Origin: Streptomyces sp. NRRL F-6676
GTDB taxonomy: Bacteria; Actinomycetota; Actinomycetes; Streptomycetales; Streptomycetaceae
Direction of reading: 5' to 3'
Assembly: GCF_000725625.1 (NCBI RefSeq)
Contig: NZ_JOHS01000027.1
Coordinates: 1-64,000 of the forward strand
DNA: 64,000 nucleotides
A program made the position numbers and the translations under genes. Of this stretch, positions 60,326-64,000 are shown one piece after another (the first letter of the stretch is position 1; every line of letters starts with the position of its first letter). The notes beneath the pieces are model-generated. The model worked only from the letters and a program-made list of their open reading frames with translations. It searched no databases and had not been told where the DNA came from.

Positions 60326-62617
60326 ATGGCACACCATCTCGAATCGCTGCTCCTCCGGCACACCCACCGCCTCGTGACTCCGACTGGCTCCGCCGGAGAA
60401 GGGACCGTTGGCGAGAGGGCAGTGGGGGAGAGGGCTGCTGGGGAAGGGACCGTTGGGGGAGGGGCCGTTGGGGAAGGAGCCGTCGCCGCACGGCAGTTCG
60501 ACGCGGCGCTGGCGTCCGTGGGCTTCAAGCTCTCGGCGGAGCTGCTGGACCGGCTGTCGCGGCTGTCCGAGGCCGCCGTCGTGCACACCGCCCGGCGGAC
60601 GCTGCGCACGGTGGGCGAGATGGTGGGCGACCACGTTCGCCACAACGCGTACTTCATCGACTTCCCGGCCAACGTGCCGGACACCGAGGAGTTCTGGGCC
60701 GAGTGCGTGGCGAAGGCACTCGGCGACGAGAAGTCGCGCGAGAACACGCTGAAGCAGCTGAAGCAGCTGAAGCAGCTGAAGCAGCTGACCCAGCTGGAGC
60801 AGCTGGAGCGGGGCACACTGAACCTGCTCAGCCTCCCCACCTACGGCCGCTACCAGCACACCTACGAGGAGATGCTCGCCGCACAGGACGAACTGATCGC
60901 CTCGGCGGGCGACCGGATCACCGTCCTGCACCTCGGCCGCGACCTGGACGACGAACTCACCGACCTCTACCTGGCCCTGGCCGGCAGCACGACCCCGCTG
61001 GGCGAGGACGACCTGACCGACCTCAAGACCCTCGCCGCGCGGTGCGCCCTCGGCCCGCAGCCGGAGGCGATCCCGGTCCGGGAGAATCGGGCGGTCGTCA
61101 ACGAGGCGCGGCTCGGCGTCGGCGCGGACCTCCTCCTCGACACCGTCACCGATGTACTGCGGCTGGCCTGCGCACTGTCGGGCGGCGACGTGACCCTCCA
61201 GGAACCGACCCGGTTCCGGACGCTGCCGCGCCCGCTGCGCAGGGCACTGCTCGCGGGCCTCGACGCCGTCGTCGCGGCGAACCCCGCGAAGCTCGCCGAC
61301 GTGCACACGCACCGGGAGCCCTTCAAGCGGCTCGGCGAGCGCCTCCACCCGCACGAGTACCCGCGCTGGCCGCACGCCGCCGACGTGTTCGCGGTCGCAC
61401 GCGGCGAGAAGCGGGCACGGTCCTTCGACAGCCGGCTCGAGAAGCTCCTCGACGAGTTCGACGTCCTCGGCGCGGTGAAGCTGCTGAAGTCCGCCCCCGG
61501 CAAGCTCTTCCGCACCCTGGACCTCCTGCTGCGCATCGCCGCCGACCAGAAGGAACGGGACGCGGTGGTGGCCGCCGCGGTGGAGGCCGCCCCCCAGGTC
61601 TCCGGCCGGGTCGTACTGTCGGTGCGCGAGCACTTCCACAACCGGGCACGGGAGACCGACGAACCCCGGATCTTCGTCAACCGCCGGGGCCGCGCCTGGG
61701 TGGCCCCCGACTTCCGGGCACCGCTGCCGGACGCCGACCGCGACCGTCTGATCACCGCCCTGGACACCGAGATACGCCGTCGGCTCCCGACCCCCGGCCG
61801 CCTCCTCCTCGACCCGGAGATCCTCGACGTCGCCCTCCCCCTCAGCGGCCGGGCCACCGCGGCCGGACTCGGCGTACTGCCGCGCGGATCGACCTCCCCG
61901 GTCGACGGCGACCAGCTGCGCTTCTTCGTGTACTGGAAACAGACGAAGACGCGTACCGACTACGACCTCTCGGCCCTGCTCCTGGACGCCGACTACAGCA
62001 CCGACACCTGGCTCTCCTACACGTCCCTCAAGACCGTGGGCGGCGAGCACTCGGGCGACATCACCGAAGCACCCGACGGCGCCTCGGAGTTCATCAACCT
62101 GTCCCTCGGCCGGGTACGCAGCACCTTCATCGTCCCGCAGGTCGACATCTACGCCGGCGAGGGCTTCGAGGAGGTCGAGGAGTCGTTCTTCGGCTTCATG
62201 CTGCGCGACGGCGAGCAGAAGGGCCGGCCCTTCGAACCGCGCACGGTACGGATGAAGTCGGACCTGCGCGGAACGGGCCGGGTCGCACTGCCGCTGGCGT
62301 TCCAGCGCGGCGACGACGGCCGGTGGCGCGCGAAGTGGCTGCACCTGTACCTGAAGGGCATCTCGTCGGCCAACCGCGTCGAGGAGAACCAGCTCTCCGT
62401 CTCCAAGGTGGTCCGCGCCCTCGTGGAACGCGACCAGCTGACGGTGCGCCACCTGATCGACCTCCTGCCCGACGACACGACCACCGTGCACGCGTGGGAC
62501 GGCACGCTCCCCCCGGACGAGCCCGTCACGTACATCGGCCTCGAACGCCCCGAGGGCCTGCACCCGGACTCCCGCATCATCACCCTCGAAAACCTGCGCG
62601 ACCTGATCCCGGCCTGA
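60326..62617 (+). CDS. Large TerD-domain protein (MXAN_6230/SCO0854-like)
   Basis: The product is 763 residues. The last 230 are TerD-like: FVYWKQTKTRTDYDLSALLL, SYTSLKTVGGEHSGDITEAP, SEFINLSLGRVRSTFIVPQV and DIYAGEGFEEVEESFFGFML, with Asp residues for calcium. The N-terminal 480 residues are helical and match the plan of the MXAN_6230/SCO0854 family as I remember it. TerD systems take part in tellurite and stress responses and signalling at the membrane. Two repeat tracts disturb it: a pentapeptide-like run around residue 25 (GERAVGERAAGEGTVGGGAV) and LKQLKQLKQLKQLTQLEQLE near 145, coded by 9-bp units. The ATG start is supported by family length only. Confidence 0.78.
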   Translation: MAHHLESLLLRHTHRLVTPTGSAGEGTVGERAVGERAAGEGTVGGGAVGEGAVAARQFDAALASVGFKLSAELLDRLSRLSEAAVVHTARRTLRTVGEMVGDHVRHNAYFIDFPANVPDTEEFWAECVAKALGDEKSRENTLKQLKQLKQLKQLTQLEQLERGTLNLLSLPTYGRYQHTYEEMLAAQDELIASAGDRITVLHLGRDLDDELTDLYLALAGSTTPLGEDDLTDLKTLAARCALGPQPEAIPVRENRAVVNEARLGVGADLLLDTVTDVLRLACALSGGDVTLQEPTRFRTLPRPLRRALLAGLDAVVAANPAKLADVHTHREPFKRLGERLHPHEYPRWPHAADVFAVARGEKRARSFDSRLEKLLDEFDVLGAVKLLKSAPGKLFRTLDLLLRIAADQKERDAVVAAAVEAAPQVSGRVVLSVREHFHNRARETDEPRIFVNRRGRAWVAPDFRAPLPDADRDRLITALDTEIRRRLPTPGRLLLDPEILDVALPLSGRATAAGLGVLPRGSTSPVDGDQLRFFVYWKQTKTRTDYDLSALLLDADYSTDTWLSYTSLKTVGGEHSGDITEAPDGASEFINLSLGRVRSTFIVPQVDIYAGEGFEEVEESFFGFMLRDGEQKGRPFEPRTVRMKSDLRGTGRVALPLAFQRGDDGRWRAKWLHLYLKGISSANRVEENQLSVSKVVRALVERDQLTVRHLIDLLPDDTTTVHAWDGTLPPDEPVTYIGLERPEGLHPDSRIITLENLRDLIPA

Positions 62618-62709
62618 GTGCTAGCGTTACCCACGGCGAGGCCATGAAAGGGCTTCCTTCTCAACTCTTCTCTGATACAAGTTCTCTCGCTTTCCTCGCC
62701 GCCGACTGC

Positions 62710-62742
62710 AACTGGGAGGCGCCCACTGGGCGCCTCCCAGTT
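62710..62742 (+). terminator. Strong rho-independent-like hairpin
   Basis: AACTGGGAGGCGCCC (62710-62724) pairs perfectly with GGGCGCCTCCCAGTT (62728-62742) across a 3-base loop, a 15-bp stem. It lies 93 bp after the TerD-type gene and before the integrase relic. A convergent gene fragment on the other strand ends at 62757, so it may serve both sides. Confidence 0.85.
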
Positions 62743-62756
62743 CTCGTACGGCGGGC

Positions 62757-62873
62757 CTACAACAGATGGTCGGCCTTACTGTCCTTCATGTCGTTGATCA
62801 GCGCACGCAGCGCTTCGAGCGGGTCGAGCGAGTCGAAGCCCGAACGGGGAGCTGAGGGTCCGGCGGGACGTGC
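62757..62873 (-). other. Possible 3' remnant of a truncated gene
   Basis: A minus-strand frame of 38 codons ends with a protein-like helical C-terminus, DPLEALRALINDMKDSKADH followed by LL and stop. It has no start codon and is cut off by a stop at 62874, next to the integrase relic. Its end faces the strong hairpin at 62710-62742. It looks like the tail of a gene lost during insertion or deletion of a mobile element. I do not know the family. Confidence 0.3.
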
Positions 62874-62914
62874 TCAACGAGTGGTTGGAGGAGCGGGCGG
62901 GAGGGGGTGGCGTC

Positions 62915-64000
62915 GTGAAGTCGTACAAGGTCGTCGTCTGGAAGCTCAGCGTCAACCGCTCGGCGAAGAAGCCGACCCACCTCGCTCGCTGGGCCGTGGA
63001 CGGTCAGCCGTTCCACGAGTCGCACAAGACCAAGGCACTGGCCCACCGTTTCCGGGCCAAGCTCCTGCGCGCGGCGGACAAGGGCGAGCCGTTCGACACC
63101 GTGACCGGCCTGCCCGACTCGCTGCGCGGCGGCCAGCTGCTTTGTCGTCCCTGGACCTGGTGGTGAAGTACGTGGATGCCTGGTGAGCTGAGGCATCGGC
63201 CAAGCAGCGGGACAGCATGAAGGGCGCGTTGGCGACGGTCGTCTCCGTCCTGGTCAAACCGGGGCGAGGACGGCCCGCTTCCGAGGTGTTGCGGCGGGCG
63301 CTGCGTTCGTACGTCCTGCCGGTTCCCCGCCGGGAGCGGGAACGGCCGGAGGAGATCGCGGCGGCAGTGCGCTGGATCGAAAGGGCGTCTCTGTCCGTGG
63401 CGGAGCTGCAGGAGGTCGCTCGTGCGCATGAGGTGGTCGACACGCTGAGTCGGCGCGCGGTGATCTTCAACGCCCTCGAATACGCGGTGGAGCTGGAACA
63501 TCTGCGATCCAACCCGCTGAGCCGGGTCCGGCGCAAGCGCGGCAAGAGGGCGGTGCAGGAAGTCGACAGCCGGGTGGTCGTGGATCCTCGGCAGGCACGG
63601 GAGTGGCTGACTGCGCTCACGTACGTGGGTGGCTACGACCGGGCGAGCGGCCGACGGCTGCGGGCGTTCTTCGGGTGCTGTACTACGCGGCCATGGGGCC
63701 AGGGGAAGCGCTCGGCCTTCGCCGCTCCGACTGCACGTTCCGGCACAGGGCTGGGGCCGTATCTCCTGGCGGAGACTCGTCCCACGGCCGGTAAGGCGTG
63801 GACGGACTTCGGGGAGGCGCACGACCGGCGTGGCCTGAAGCAGCGGGCTCATGGTGAGGTGCGCATCGTGCCGATTCCGCCTCCGTTGGTCCGGCTGCTG
63901 CGTGAGCATCTGAAGGAGTTCGGACGGCCGGCTGTTCTCCAGCGAGCGGGGCAACGTGATCGCGGCCTCGTCGTACTCACGGGCGTGGAAGCAGGTTCGG
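62915..64000 (+). pseudogene. Decayed tyrosine-type integrase gene, 3' end outside window
   Basis: An actinobacterial phage-type integrase can be followed only by changing frame. VKSYKVVVWKLSVNRSAKKP to GLPDSLRGGQL is in the first frame; the frame shifts near 63135; SLDLVVKYVDAW then meets a TGA (63184-63186). AKQRDSMKGALATVVSVLVK to RRLRAFFG continues in that second frame. The next piece, LYYAAMGPGEALGLRRSDCT (catalytic Arg region), is in a third frame, followed by TAGKAWTDFGEAHDRRGLKQ in the second and LFSSERGNVIAASSYSRAWK in another. At least four frame changes and one stop prove it inactive. The GTG start follows GGAGGGGG. It marks a dead integrative element whose remainder lies to the right. 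Confidence 0.82.

Noticed and set aside
60204..60491. Small minus-strand frame overlapping the start of the TerD-type gene
   Set aside because: It consists of repeats (LLPQRPLPQRSLPQQ) that merely mirror the plus-strand repeat tract, and no ribosome site is present.

Overview
This is high-GC actinobacterial DNA, almost certainly a Streptomyces chromosome. The third codon positions are nearly all G or C, GTG and TTG starts are common, and the genes are typical of the genus (SARP and orphan LuxR regulators, LigD polymerase plus Ku, an F420-type oxidoreductase, a TerD-type protein). The centre, about 23.2-55.6 kb, is a complete prodiginine (red) cluster in the gene order known from S. coelicolor. 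It should make undecylprodigiosin-type tripyrroles and, because redG is present, a carbocyclic derivative.

Left arm (1-23.2 kb). A partial NERD protein is followed by a divergent LigD polymerase-domain/Ku pair for non-homologous end joining and an orphan FabF-like ketosynthase with an unexplained N-terminal domain. Then come a cupin and a divergent Cys-containing HTH regulator, a DUF488/cupin/LLM-oxidoreductase group, and an exported PHP-domain protein. Next are an amidohydrolase and an Rrf2 regulator that share a 23-bp inverted-repeat operator, an ABC exporter pair, and an exported beta-propeller/phosphoesterase protein. The arm ends with several small genes, a broken GNAT acetyltransferase gene and an ADP-ribosylglycohydrolase.

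Red cluster. Rightward: redD (SARP), redX, redW, redY. Leftward from 35.06 kb: redQ, redR, two accessory genes at the redS and redT positions, redU, redV, redZ. Rightward from 35.31 kb: redP, redO, redN, redM, redL fused to redK, redJ, redI, redH, redG and an acyltransferase-fold gene at the redF position. RedM, RedO, RedW, RedX, RedN, RedV and RedI build the methoxy-bipyrrole aldehyde (MBC). RedP, RedQ, RedR, RedJ and the RedL-RedK fusion build the alkylpyrrole. RedH joins the two halves and RedG cyclises. RedU activates the carrier proteins. RedD and RedZ are the pathway regulators. The divergent redQ/redP promoter region carries eight heptamers in two opposed four-copy arrays at exact 11-bp spacing, the layout expected for SARP binding.

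Right arm (55.6-64 kb). A deazaflavin-type oxidoreductase, an ABC exporter pair and a TetR regulator read leftward. Rightward are two uncharacterised proteins (one a DUF2199 fusion) and a large protein with a TerD-like C-terminus, closed by a strong terminator. The window ends in a badly frameshifted tyrosine integrase gene, a relic of an integrated element. No intact insertion sequence, rRNA, tRNA or CRISPR array was recognised.
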